A stretch of 64,000 bases of DNA from Guillardia theta CCMP2712 (lineage: Eukaryota; Cryptophyceae; Pyrenomonadales; Geminigeraceae), in contig NW_005434644.1 of the NCBI RefSeq assembly GCF_000315625.1, positions 138,044 to 202,043 of the forward strand, given 5' to 3'. Both the position numbers and the translations under genes were made by a program. The notes under the pieces were generated by a model, which saw only the letters and a list, made by a program, of their open reading frames with translations, searched no databases and was not told the DNA's origin. Shown here piece after piece: positions 11,370 through 23,681 of the stretch (the stretch's first letter is position 1; every line of letters begins with the position of its first letter).

Positions 11370-12230
11370 GAAATGTACCTTCTCCTCTTCTACCCTCGCT
11401 CACTCTCTGACCTCTTGCCCTGCTTCCCATTCTGATCACAGTCGATTTTCAAGGCATGGGTTCCATTCTGACACCGATCTTCCTCTCGCCGCATCCTCCC
11501 TCCCTCCCTCCCTCCCTCGTTCCCCCACTTCGCCGCTCCCTGCATTCAGGGAGGCCCCGTCCGATTACGTACTTTTGCGCTTTAAAATATTTTTTAGTCG
11601 AAACGTTGTGATACTACATATCTTTGGAGGATAACGGATTTAGAACGACTTGAGGAACAACGGTTTTTAACGATGTTGTAACGGTCAGTTTCCGAAGTTC
11701 CTGGCGCCAAAACCAAGGTATGCGTGATTCGAGATGGGAGGAGGAGGAGGAGGAGAGGGGGAGAGAGCAGGAGGAGGAGCAGGAAGAGGGAGGAGGAGGA
11801 CGGAGATGGTAAGCGAGATAAATGCGGAGATAGATCAAAGATGTGAGAGAGAAACAAGCATGAGCACTGTTATCGTCCTGTTGCTCAATAGACGATGAGC
11901 CAGACCAGCAGGGCCGCAGGAATGTTGCGAGAGAAAGCATGATTTACATGTTAGGTTGTCGATGCGTCGTGTATGCACCTTTGCAAGAAAGAGATCATGT
12001 TCGAGAATGTACTGGGGAGTGAAACTGTAATGTGAGGATTGAAAATTGGGTTTAAACCTTGTGAGATTACCTTGTGTGGGGGGGGGGATCTCACCATGCA
12101 TAAACTTGATCTGTGTTTTCGTGTTGGTAATTGAATTCGCAGGACATGTCTCGGCGATTTGAAACCCTTTGGTGCAACAAATACTAGTTCTGAAAGTTGC
12201 ATCTGAAATTTGATCTTGCGCTGCTTCAAG
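11370..12230. other. Intergenic region between kinase and TRAIP-like gene
   Basis: Upstream flanks of two divergent genes. It contains a short CCCT run near 11500, an AT-rich patch at 11580-11640, a GGA-rich tract at 11735-11810 and a poly-G stretch at 12079-12087. No supported coding frame. It probably holds both promoters, but I can point to no specific element. Confidence 0.5.
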
Positions 12231-13648
12231 ATGGATTGTGTTGTTTGCACGGAACGATTGAACAATGAGATTGCAGCTCTCATGTGCGGGCATGTGTTTC
12301 ACATTGAATGCGTCAAGAACTGGTTCCGTCGTGGCTTGTCGAAACAAGCTTGTCCGATCTGCAAGCAAACATTTGATGTTTCCAACAAGAACAGGTCGGA
12401 CAAGCGGATGGTGAAGATATATTTGCCCGATATTCTTGACCGTCAGCTGCAAATAAACCATATCGACGACGTTGGCGACATGGACCAAAAGGCCCTGGGG
12501 GAGAAACTGCTGCAGGAGAGAAATTATTTTCGAGCCGTTGAGCAGGAGCTAAGGTTGGAGATTCAGGCTCAAAGAGATTCCAACTTGAATCTCAGTACCG
12601 AGAAGGCGCAGCTTGAGGACAAAGTAAAGCAGCTAGCGACACACAGTGAGAGTGAGCATCGTAAAGCATCGCTGCTATGGGAGAAACTGAATGAAACGCA
12701 ATCGAGTCTTGCTGCATGCAAAACGGAAATGAGAAGGAGTTTGGAGAAGGCCACAACAATGGAAACAGAGCTTGTGAAGCTGCGAAGGATGCAGAGTAAC
12801 TTCAATTGCTATCAGCTTGTTCAACAGGTATGCATATCTCGTCAATGCATGCAAACCTGTGAGTTGCAAATGTTGCCAGGGAAACGACGACAAGGCGTTG
12901 GAAGATCTGCAGAGGAACAACTCCGGCGACACTTTGCTTGTAGAGCTCAAGAAGATCTTGAATTTTCGCCACACCGCCTTCAAGAAGCTGCAGGAAACTT
13001 CCAACGACATGCAGAAAGAGATTCAGCGGCTGCGAGGAGAACGTGAGCACCTCAAAACGTCTGCCTTGACTTGCAGGCTGCTTTCTGACTCCTTTGCCAG
13101 TTGAACGCAAGAGGGCCATCGATCACGGACCGTCTGCAAGGCTGGCGGACTACAACCGACCAAAGTTTTCGATGGCTAACAGGAAGGTACCAGAGCTGGA
13201 TCCCCCTGATCGGCCATGCACATCCTCGGCTCCGGTGGACAATCGAGTTGGGTCTCGGATTGCTGAGGCAGTAGCTGAGAAGCGGCCAGACGCGACCGAT
13301 GTTGAAGACAAAGAGAATATGCTGAACAGTGACATTTCAACCACGACCACGAAGATCAAGGGAAAGAGCAAAGGCAGGAGCCTGCTGAGGCCACAGGAAG
13401 GGCAGGTGGTCCGTTCCAACGATCCAGACAACGGTGGGAGATTCATTCGCAGCGGGCCAGATGGGATGGGAGGGACGATCAACATTCACCCGGTGCACAC
13501 TGGCTTCAACCCTCCACCCAGAGCGAGCCTTCACTCCAGCATGACAACGGAGACATCGGACGGCAACAAGATCAACCACAAGCGAAAGATTGTGCAACCG
13601 GAGAAACCAACGTCCATCAAGAAGTTCTTCAGCAACGTCAGTGTGTAA
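12231..13648 (+). CDS. TRAIP: TRAIP-like RING-H2 E3 ubiquitin ligase with coiled coil and C-terminal PIP-like box
   Basis: Three exons (12231-12827, 12880-13042, 13101-13648) join in frame through 52- and 58-nt GT-AG introns to give about 435 aa, close to the usual length of TRAIP. Residues 3-44 form a RING with Cys3, Cys6, Cys19, His21, His24, Cys27, Cys41 and Cys44 (DCVVCTERL, CGHVFHIEC, CPICKQTF). A long coiled coil follows (about 85-250; ERNYFRAVEQELRLEIQAQ and onward), then a low-complexity basic tail. The C-terminus IKKFFSNVSV resembles a PCNA-interacting (PIP) box. TRAIP family members act at stalled or terminating replisomes, ubiquitylating CMG or interstrand crosslinks. The role here is inferred from architecture. 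The ATG at 12231 is chosen because the RING begins two residues later. The gene is convergent with the channel gene, stops 98 bp apart. Confidence 0.85.
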
Positions 13649-13745
13649 CGGGCTGGGTTTGGAAACTGTTCAATGAAATAACTGTGTGTGCTAATGTGTT
13701 GAACTCTCTAGTGACATATTAAGGCTTGTGATACTCCTGCAAGAA

Positions 13746-16700
13746 TCACATGCTGATAGCGCTTGGTTTTTGAATGAAGCAGCTCGGGCATTTATCCCAT
13801 GCCTTATCCACTGGCTCGCCACAGCTCCTGCACTCCGTCCAATTCCGAAGGTCCAGAGTTGCGTCACCATCATCAATCATGTCTCCGTAGCCTCCGATAG
13901 GGACAGTCGGCTCCGACGGGCTCTGCGAGGATGCGTCTCCCTCTCCTCTCCTGTGTCCCTGGGACGTCGCCGCGTCAGCCTCGTCCTGCTCAGCCTCATC
14001 CTCTCCATCTAGATCCTCGTCAGCTCCTTTCTTCTTCACCACTTTCGATCTAGTCGACTTGAACTTGTTCGACAGGGCATAGATCTCCATGGCCTTCTTG
14101 CCAAAACGAACGAAGGATCGCCATGCGTCGCCCGAGTCGATGAAAGCCGGGCCTGACTTCTCCACGTACTCCTCGAAGTAGATGAACAGGTCCTCGTCGT
14201 TGTTCTCAACTAGCTCGCGCAGGCCTGCGAGGGTATCCTGGGGAATCCGCACGTCCTGATCCTTCAACCTGGACAGCTGGTCCAGGACCACATAGATGTT
14301 GTACGAGTAGACGATGTCAGGAGCTTCCAGGCCATCTTTCTTCAACTTCGCAGCCTGCCAATCATCGTCAGCGACTGTAGGAGGAGGAGAGGTCTTCGCA
14401 CCGAGTCAGCTGGTGGGAGGTTGCTGCTTGCATGCCACAGGCCTCCGATCTGCTTCCTCCTTCGGGGGGCAACGTTGCTCTGCTGTGCGATCACTTCAAT
14501 CGCCTGCAGCACAAGGTCATCCAACACAGTCAGGTCACGGCAAACCATCCTCGAACCTTCTCTCGTCTCAGTATGTCCACAATGGTCACTGGTCTGGCCT
14601 TCTCGTAGATCGACAGGAGCATCACTGCCATAGACTTGTATGTGATCACCACGCCGGCTCCTTTCCTCTGCCTCTGCTTCAAACGCGAAATCGCCATCTT
14701 GTACTTGTCGACCTCAGCGACTTTGTTGAAGCCGAGCTTGTTGTTTCTCATCGACAGCAGCTCCAGAAGCGTGTCGAACCTCTCGAAGTTGATTCCCTCA
14801 TGTCCTTGAGACGCGTCGAGTTTCCAGATCTTTTCCCTCGCATTCGTCGTACGGGGAAAGACCATGATAGAGACAGGTGTCACCCCGTTCAGTTCCATGC
14901 TGCTGCCTGCTTCGTTCCAGCAATCGCAGAACACCTCGAGCTCCTCATGCGACAGCAACGAGTAATCACGTAGGTTGGCTTGAAAGTAAGATGCTATGAT
15001 AGAGGCGATGAAGGTATTCAGGATCAAGTAGTTGTTGATGAAAACGAATAAGATGAAGAGTGCGTAAGACCCAATCTCAAGACCACAGTCTGTTTGGAGG
15101 TTGCCCCACATGTCCTTATTCTTCCACAGCCCGAAAGTCTCCAAGTTTGCGCTCTGCGTACTTCCGATGAGCGGGGCAGACGCGTTGAGGTCTAGGGGAG
15201 CCCAGGGCAAGGGAGTGCAATACGGAGCTGCGATGGCCGCCTCCTGAAGGACAGCACCCCATGAATCTCCGCTCGAGACCCGAAACAAGGCAACCAGTGC
15301 TGAAGGGAAGTCAGCAAAGTTGTTCTGAATCGGGTCAAGCTGAGCTCCTTCCTTGAGCACTGAAAACATGTTGGTGGCTATAGCAGCGAAGATGAAGATC
15401 ATGATGAAGGTCAAGGCCACGGTAGCGATGGCTTGTGGGAAGCTGATCAAGATGGTCTGCATGAGTTTCACGAAGGTAGGTGAGTACTGAAAGATTCGAA
15501 CCAGTCGAAACATTCGCAATGAGCTCAGCCCGATTTCAACGCCCAGTTTTGGAAAGACAAACAGCTCTAAAGCATTCATGAAGGTCAAGAACGTGTCGAA
15601 AAGCCCGGTGAATGATAGCAGATAACCCTTCATGTCGGCGATGATGTTGATTGTAAACTCCACACAGTACAACACAAAGCATGCGAACCCACCCCAGAAC
15701 ACAAGAATCTCTTGCGACGCACTGACTCCATATCTCATCGAGGCGAGGATCGCGATGTTGAATATGATCGTGGCAGTCATCAAGATTCTGTAACGATAAC
15801 CGTCCCGAATCGAAGAGAACCTTGCCCTGAGCTTGCTAATGAAGATGAAGAAAGGGTGGGCTTCCAGCTCTTCCTCCTGGTTGCGAGCATACTTGAAAGG
15901 ATTCGGCATGAACTCGAACGCATCTCTCGTGGCGGGCCAGACGAGTTGCTCCTTGAGATGAAATGCTAGGCCTGACTTCAGACGCATGTTCGTCAAGAGC
16001 AAACCGATTGCTATCTGCGAGACAAAAACTCCAACGATGAGCGAGAGGACTATGACGTATATCGCAGCAGAGGCATTGTAGTTTTTGATTTGTGCCAAGT
16101 CTCGTCCGGTCACACTCAACAACGCTATGAGCATCTCCTGGAAGTAACTTCTGTTGATCATACTGTAAATGGTGAACATCGCAGAGTATATACTCTCGAA
16201 GTTCAGAGGTGCATTCTGCCATATTCGAGGGATGAGAATCGTAAAATCGCTGCTGCTAACGCTCTTAAAGTTTGCGATGCTGTATGCCGATGGGACGCTC
16301 TCCTTAGTCCCGAAGCAGGCTCTCTTGTTCATCTTACAGTAAGAGAACAATCCTCCTGCAGTCGCATTGTACGCACACTGCCCCACAAATCCAGGGAAGC
16401 ATTCGGAATCTTTCGTACACTTTGTTCCAGTCAGATCGATAACGTCTTCGGTGACGCATCGATAAAGCAGGCCCATGTACTGGTCCATGCCAACTAGAGC
16501 GAAAACGAAAGTCAAGATGATGACTGCACATACAAGCACGAATATGCCAGGCATGCTTGCTCCTAACCCTTGCAAGACCAATCTTAGTGGATTGTTGGGC
16601 CCTCCGATGTACTGCAACCGAGCCAACAGCCTGAGGATACGGAGGGATCGAAACCCTTGCAAAATCTTTGTGTTCGATCCAAGGTTTATGACAGATGGGA

Positions 16701-19700
16701 AGAGAGTAACAATGACATCCAGCGCTTGCAAAATGACAATCACAAAGTCAAGGAGACACCACTTCCTCAAAAAGTAACCCAACGGTGCTTTCCCGAAGAA
16801 TCCATATGCTGTCATCTTGAGAAGCATCTCCACCACGAAAATTCCGAGAAAGATTAAGCTCAGGAGGTTTGAAAGTCCGCTGACACCAGTTGCTTGATCA
16901 ATATTCGTGTACACAGCAAAAACCTGCAAACATCTTTCAGGAAAATCATATCTGTTTAGAATTGTTTCCTACCACGCTTGCAATTACAATCACAGTGATG
17001 GCATAATTGAAGATATCAGACTTCACAGCTGTTCGGACAGCGGTTCGAATCTTTTCAATGATTGAGACATGGTCATCGTCGAGGTCAAATCCTGCTTCAT
17101 CCCTTTTCTTATCCTGCGGGTTGATCGAAAGTCGGAGGTTCACGACCTTGATCTGACGTTTGATCTGCATCATGACAGGTCAAGGAGAGGCTCGCATTGA
17201 AGCATTATATCACCAGCTCGACTTCTTCAACTTCCTCATCACCCCCTTCCTCCCCATCGCGAATCTCGTCAATGAAGGTCTCTTGGGTCAAGAGCATCTC
17301 GTTGTTCTCGTCGAATCCTTTCAGCCTTCCTTCGGCAAGCTGTTGCTGGTAGCTATTTTGTGTCATCGCATGCCATCAGAATGCAGAGAGAATTGAAACT
17401 CACCTGGCAAGTTGCCTAAGGCTAATCTGAGCACCGCGCAGCAATTCAAAATAATGCCGATTGAAGGAAAACTTGTCAAAGTTTGTGAACTTCTCCTTTT
17501 CGGCCTTGGATTTGATGTGTTCGGCTTTTTCAAATTTATCTTCGAGAATAAATTTCTGTGCCTCTCTCTTCTCTTCCTCATTCAATTCATAATTTTGCAC
17601 TATGATTGCAATGAAAATTCTGAGAAATTGAAAGTTGACAACAAAATAAAAGACACAGAAGAAAATAAATCCAGCAGCTCCTAACGCATCTGTTCCAGAA
17701 GCTGCATACTCATACCAGCCAGTTCCTACAACGATTTGCAAGAGAGGGAGTATGGAAGTTGAAATATCGAGGAAATTATATACAAGATTGAATCGAGCAT
17801 GCAAGAAGACATAACTGTTCACAAAAATCAAACAGGAAAGAAAGTTGCAAAATTTTCTTACCCCTCATCGAAAAGTTCTTTGGCCGTTACAGCCGAAACA
17901 AATATCATAAAGATAAGGAAAAATATTCCCAAGAACACTTTCTCGATTCCACGAAAACCACGCAGAATAACAGCTACTGCTGGAATCTCGGAAACCCGAA
18001 AGACTCTTATCCCAGCACGAACAACAGTAGCAAGCCTTAGCAACTTGAATGTCCAGGGATTGCCCGGACTTGCGGGATCAGAGAAAGCCCTTGGGTTGTA
18101 GAATGAAATACCTCCCTCGTATACTTGAACGGAGAAGTGAGAAAAGTTCACTTCCGTGAGAACAATTCCAGCAACCGTTGCACAGATGCACAATGTGTCC
18201 ACAATATTCTTGTAATGCGGAGTGAAAGAACCTCCATGTGAAGGGTAGAGTTCATACGTAAAAAACCTTCGAAGACCTTGATGTGCTGTGTAACGAACAA
18301 GCAGCTCTAGGAGGAAAATGATGGCCCAACCATACAGAGCGTAGTGCATGGACTCGCTGAATAGACACCAAAATGTTCGATTGCTATCCCACTGATCCGC
18401 AGCAATCTGCTTCACCTTCACCTTGGTTTTTAACATCTGTTCGAAACGATCGTGTTACTGTCAATAGGAATTAGATGCAGGAGGTACCAGATGATTGCTT
18501 CGCGGATTGATGCAAGGATACCCATACACAGAGTTCGGGATACACCGACCGAAGATACACGTTTCGTTGTACAATCTTGTAGTCACTCCGCCGATCACAG
18601 AGTTGCACTCCTCTGAGGAACAAGATTCACTAAAAATTCACAGAGAAAACTTGAAACTTACCAAACGGACCGCACTTTCTATATTGATCGATACTCTGAA
18701 GATCATCAATAGATTTGCAACCGCACTTAAAATTGTCGACTTGAGCATTTTGTAGACTCTGCGTGAGCAGAAGTCCTATCATGCTGATGAAGGAAATGTG
18801 CGATAGTATGGATCGTTTTCCTCGCTTAGGCAAGGGATCTTCATCGTCATCTTCGTTGGTGGCTCGCTTGCTTTCAGATGGAAACGTAACGACTACAGCT
18901 GTCTTAAGCAAGCTGTGGCAGCAAACGCGTATAGACATTCCGCATCTGCAAGTAGCTTAGCGCATCAATTGAAAGAAAACAAGAGGAATTTACATCGATA
19001 TCAGCTTAGAACATGGTGCCTGAGTGAACTTGTAGACGTAAAACAACACTCCGTTCTTGCGAGCTTGGAAAAAAGAATTGATTGCTGTAAAGGTTGACCC
19101 AAGACAATGTTCAACGACTAGAAAGCAGTCGCATCCTCTTCCACAAGTTGGATAATCTTCCTGCTTGAAGTCTTGTAACACCCTTGCAACAAATTTGTAA
19201 GCGAAACGAGTGACTAATAAAACTTTGGGTACCTTTCTCTTGCAAGAACTTGAAATCCTGACAAGTCCTGCTCTTCTTCTTCAACATTTTCTACTGCATC
19301 ATCTTCGCCATCATCGAATTTAGGTAGCTCATTTTCAGCAGCACGCTTTGCCGCATCCACCTTTTCTTTCTCTACTGACTCAGAATAATGTGCGCAAGTG
19401 ATGCTGACCGTGATGTTCAGCAAGTAGTAGGATGTTGCAAGCATCACGAGGATGAATCCAACGTAAACAGCTTTTCCTCCGACGTCAATCAGAGGAGATA
19501 TCGAGCCATTCCATGCGTTTCGGTAGAAAACTGTGTACATCACAATCGCTGCATGACCAATGTCATTGAAATTTCGAGGATCGTTGTTGTCAAATCCTCT
19601 CCAATTGGAAATGTTCGGCGGAATGTAATTCGTCATGGGGCCACCACCCAATACTGGACTGACTTGCGGAGGGAACTTGGTCTTATCAAGAGCAAAATAA

Positions 19701-20859
19701 TCTGGCCCGACGCAATAGACCTGTGATCCTTGTATGGGGAACCCCTTCGCGCTGATTCCATTGACGTTGAGATTGATCTCTTTGCCTAAAATGTTGGAGT
19801 CGAAGAATCCAAATTGACCGCAAGATCCTCTGTAAAAGACATCAACAAGTGCACATCGATGACATTCAAAACTCACCTGCAACCCCCTCTCTCTGTAAAG
19901 TTTGAAATGTAGCGACTTGGAGTAAAGTTCGTTTGGGTTGCTGCCCAGACATCTCCGTAGCAATGTTTGACATCAACCGAGTACATTTGATCTGTTCTAC
20001 AAGGAACTTCAGGAATGATGGGCTCGTATGTGAAAGTTGCCATATTAGTCCCTCCATTCGACACAAGAGGCACTGCACATCGATTGTAGTTATCTCCTTT
20101 CAAGCCAAACAGAGATAGTCCAAGAAGGCCACAAAACACCTGAAACATTATCGAGTCATTGGTATGATTCAACTTTGAATCTTGTACCATGATGAAGTTC
20201 AGAATAAGAAACACGATAACGATCTTGTATACCCCGAGGCCAAGGGCCTTCACCTGATTAATGATGAGCCACAACGACCACTTTGTTGTACTCAACATTT
20301 ACCTGTATACGAGCTATTGCCAAGTATGGATGAGTCGACTTTGCCAAAGTCTTGAAGCCAAACAAGACCACCCAAAACATGTAGTTTCCGAAGACGTAGA
20401 CCGTGTCGCACCATGCTGCAACCACCACAAGAGCCAAAAGAATACACCACGGATCTTTCAAGAAAGCATTTTCTTTGTAGAATATTCCTTTTGCTATCAT
20501 GTGCAACACAACTAAAGCGCTGAAAGACAAGGAGTCAATAGATTTTTGCAATGAATTCATTTGGAGAATACCTGTAAAACCATCTGAAAGCATAATTTGT
20601 GCTCATCAGAAGGGTGGCAAACATGGGACGATCCGAAAATGGCTTTTCTTCAGTTTGACATCCAGGGAGCAAACAAGTTCTCAATAGACATGTGGTGTTT
20701 TGTTTGTCAAAGAGAGTTAATCCCGCTGCTGATTTGCAGTTGATCCATGCCTTCAAAAGGGAAACAAACGTTAGAGAGTCAAGATTTTACGTATTGGAAG
20801 CATGGAACCTTTGCGCAAAGACTGTCGAGCTCTCCTTTTGCGCCATGGCATGAATTCAT
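13746..20859 (-). CDS. Four-domain voltage-gated-like cation channel with C-terminal zinc ribbon
   Basis: A large plasma-membrane or organelle channel of the CaV/NaV/NALCN type. Domain I exons lie at about 19.2-20.86 kb (S2-S3, an S4 with few charges, a Cys-rich loop, pore VFYRNAWNGS, then S6). Domain II is at 17.4-18.4 kb (S4 LLRLATVVRAGIRVFRV, pore VVGTGWYEYA, S6 FLRIFIAIIVQNYE). Domains III and IV share one exon, 14530-16929: S4 GFRSLRILRLLARLQYI and pore IYSMINRSYFQEML, then S4 LSSLRMFRLVRIFQYS and pore FRVSSGDSWGAVLQ. A cytoplasmic tail follows, and the last exon ends at 13746 with CRSCGEPVDKAWDKCPSC, a four-Cys zinc ribbon. The residues at the EEEE selectivity positions read N, T, S (probable) and D, so selectivity cannot be guessed from known classes. 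An ATG at 20859 gives a plausible start, but no clear S1 of domain I precedes it, so an upstream exon may be missing. Introns are about 50 nt. Confidence 0.85.
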
Positions 20860-22177
20860 TGAGATCAATATGCTACGCACACTATTCAGCATGAAGTTTG
20901 CACAAAACAAGGCAGCTTACAGATGATAAAAAGAAAAAAGAAAAATCATTCCATCTGTCTTAGTGTCTTCCAAGATGGAGTTAAGAATGTTAGATCCAGA
21001 GATGATTAAATCCTTCATAGTCCAATCTGCTATATCACAATCGCAAACTGCCTTGGCAATTCACAGCAGCTATAGATCCCAAGAGTCGACCAAAGCTTCC
21101 TATTCAGTTTGCCCTAGTCCTGTGCACCCAGCTTCCTTCCATTGAGCGACGCAACAACGTCGCAGCAGACCGATGTTCAATCTGCCCCTTGCAAGCCACT
21201 TGAGATGAGGACCTCAAATCTCACAGAGATATTCTGAGCATCATCTTACCATCAACCTGATGAATGTGATCTTCTTGTCTCAACAAGGCTTGCCACAGGC
21301 TTCCATCAAGCCATTCCGCATCGCCCTACCTCGTCGCTCGCCTGCAGCATGGCGCCTCTTCGTGTGGCAAGGGCAGGAACTTGAACGACCTACCAGAAGC
21401 AGCGGCCCTACTCTCGCCGATGATCTGGGCCGCCGGCGGGGCCCGGCGTGGGGCCCCCGGGGGCCCTCCCGGGCCCGGCCCGGCGGTTACCGGCGGGGGC
21501 CCCGGCGGCGGCGCCGGCGGGCCGGGCCGGGCCGGGGGGGGGGGGGGCCGCGGGCGGCGCCGCTCCGACAAGACCGTCGGCAGCACCGAGTCACAGAGTC
21601 AGTCAGGGGGAAGTTCGGATACCGTGCTGCGGCAATCCGACAGGCCCGGCGATTTCAAGCCGCCGTCCGATCGGAGGCCGGGCTGGCCCAGGCGCCAACG
21701 CCCGCCGGGGCATGAGTTGCGGCCACTACTAAGAGCCGCTCGAGTTGCCGTGCCATGATTCGGTGGGTGGGGGGGGTGGGGGGGCTCGAATTCAGTCACA
21801 GAAGTACATGCCGCCGCCGCGTGATGATCATGGGGAGGCTGGCTCAGTAGGCCCCCCGACTCTCGGCTGAGGCCGCCACCGTCAGCCGGGCGGGTCACCG
21901 GCGGTCACGCGGCGGCCGCGTTGCCGCAGTGCGCTAAGTCATTAAACCTGCGGTTGCGACGTAAGAGACGAACCGTCCTCTGTGCAAGAAGAGGTTCTCC
22001 TTCCCCTCAGTTTGATCCTCCGGCGCAACTTGAAGTCAGGCTCGCCTCAATATGTTGGAATATGAAATCTGCTGGACACCAAAAAGCGAGCAAAGGAAAG
22101 GCAGGAGACGGACAAGCCGGAGGGACGAGAGGGAGGGAGGGAGCAATAGAGAGAGGATCACAGAAGAGCAGACGGCA
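20860..22177. other. Intergenic region including GC-rich island 2 (about 21415-21935)
   Basis: Positions 20963-21145 (plus) hold a 60-codon open frame starting near MELRMLDPEMIKSF, with no supporting homology or splicing. From 21415 the sequence becomes extremely GC-rich (GGCC, GCCGG, GGGCCC words, a G run at 21534-21547) and then GTGGGTGG-like words to about 21935. Several overlapping open frames there read Gly/Pro/Ala/Arg on both strands and are composition artefacts. Confidence 0.55.
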
Positions 22178-23234
22178 ATGGCGAAGGCATGCAGAACCCG
22201 CTTGGACGTTGTCGTCTCCGTTTTGGTTGTTGTGAATGTCATCCATGGTGTCAGCGCTAGCAGCACGATGGCTTTCGGGTCGGTAGGAACCCCGTCTCGT
22301 AACAAAGCAAAGAGTGCAGAGAGTCAGTTGAGCAGCTATGACAGGATGATCCTCGCGCATGGTCCACCGAAAACTTCCTCGAGCAGCAGTGGATACAATC
22401 CCCAACCAGGAACGCCGACATATCCCGCCAACAGCTATCCCACCAACAGCTATCCCACCAACACCTATCCCACCAACACCTATCCCACCAACACCTATCC
22501 TGCTTATGGCAGACAAAGTCCGGTCATGTATCAGGTAAGTGAGATGAAACAAGTGTTCATGAAATCTCATCTTGTTGTAGAATCCTCCCTCGGCTTATCC
22601 TCAAACTCAAGGGGCCTCGAGTTACACCCCTACCTTATCCCCTCAATGGGCGCAACCCCCTGCCAGCGCGTTTGCAACGAATGCGAATCCGATGGGTAGT
22701 CAGGCTCGATTCCATGCTCACCAGGTCACCCGGGACAAACTGGTCCCCAGAGTGCAGAGCAGCGTCTCGTTCGAGGGGTCGAAGAGTTCCAAGGAGATGT
22801 CGGGCGAGGCGAGAAAGCTTGCCAAGATGTCAGCGCAGCTCCTCAGGGAATATTCGCGGTGAGCCTCCCTCTTGCCTCCAGCTCTACGTTGCCCTCAACG
22901 CGTACCAGAGCATCAATCTACCGTAACGCCCTAGCCAAGGAGCAGTCAAGGATCCACAAGGCACGGCAGGTCCGCTTGCTCGGCCATGATGGAGACTGTT
23001 TCCCCTCCTCATCAGTCTGAGAAACTTGGCAGGCAGCCACCATCGGTGGACTGTACAACAATCGCAGGTGAGAGGAAGCTGATCAGAGGGCCGTTGCACT
23101 GACTGCCCGTCCGCAGTCTGAGCGGAAAACCGGTACTCTCTCATGGAATGACTGTTATCTTCGTTATCTGCACCGTCGGCGCAATCTGTGGAGCTTTGTG
23201 GTACATGAAGAGGTTTTTCAAGTCGCTGCATTGA
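22178..23234 (+). CDS. Secretory-pathway protein with YPTN tandem repeats and C-terminal membrane helix
   Basis: I do not recognise the family. The ATG at 22178 begins a signal peptide (RLDVVVSVLVVVNVIHGVSA). A Ser-rich segment follows, then about six 5-residue units of the YPTNT/YPANS type, and an intron from TATCAG/GTAAGT to TTGTAG/AATCC. The next exon is Pro/Tyr/Gln-rich, then basic and helical (EARKLAKMSAQLLREYS). Further short exons (YRNALAKEQSRIHKARQ, SEKLGRQPPSVDC) lead to a last exon with a hydrophobic span, MTVIFVICTVGAICGALWY, and a basic end KRFFKSLH. That suggests a type I membrane protein, either surface or targeted to a complex plastid. If the splice after REYS is not used, the protein stops at 22861 instead. 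Confidence 0.6.
22421..22505 (+). repeat. 15-bp coding tandem repeat (YPTNT units)
   Basis: The unit TATCCCACCAACACC, with variants TATCCCGCCAACAGC and TATCCCACCAACAGC, is repeated about five and a half times in frame inside the secreted protein gene. Confidence 0.9.
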
Positions 23235-23681
23235 CGGTCCAATGACGGTGCATACGTGTGTCTTTAGGGACAATGACAAGCTCACCCATCAAAACTTGGA
23301 GACCTTGCAGAGTGCTTGATGGCGAAATATTTGGTCTGACTGCGCTCAAGACGGATGATGTCTGCCAACATGATTTGATTGTTTGTCTTTACATTAGTGT
23401 ACACATTTCCTTCAAATCCCAATCTTTCTCGCTAACGAATCGGATATATCCTCGTAGTTTTCAAGAGGAGCTTGTCCGTCGATCTATAAAACAAGGCTCA
23501 ATTCCAACATTCGCACCGAAACAAATACCTCGATCTCTGATGTACCGCATTCCTGTAACACACAGCATTTGTGGTCATTAAATCCAAAGTTTGTGGCTGG
23601 CAATCAGTGCATACCTTTGCAAGTTTTGTCGATATATGCACTATACTATCCCGGTATGCCTTTATCCGCTATCACAAGGCC
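23235..23681. other. Intergenic region, convergent gene ends
   Basis: Lies between the stop of the plus-strand YPTN-repeat gene and the putative stop of the minus-strand adenylate kinase. No coding evidence. Confidence 0.45.

Noticed and set aside
11835-12488. 217-codon minus-strand frame
   Set aside because: It overlaps the TRAIP RING exon in antisense and shows no domain.
21260-21898. Overlapping 90-150 codon frames on both strands in the GC-rich island
   Set aside because: Gly/Pro/Ala/Arg-only products in all frames. High GC removes stop codons, so open length means nothing.
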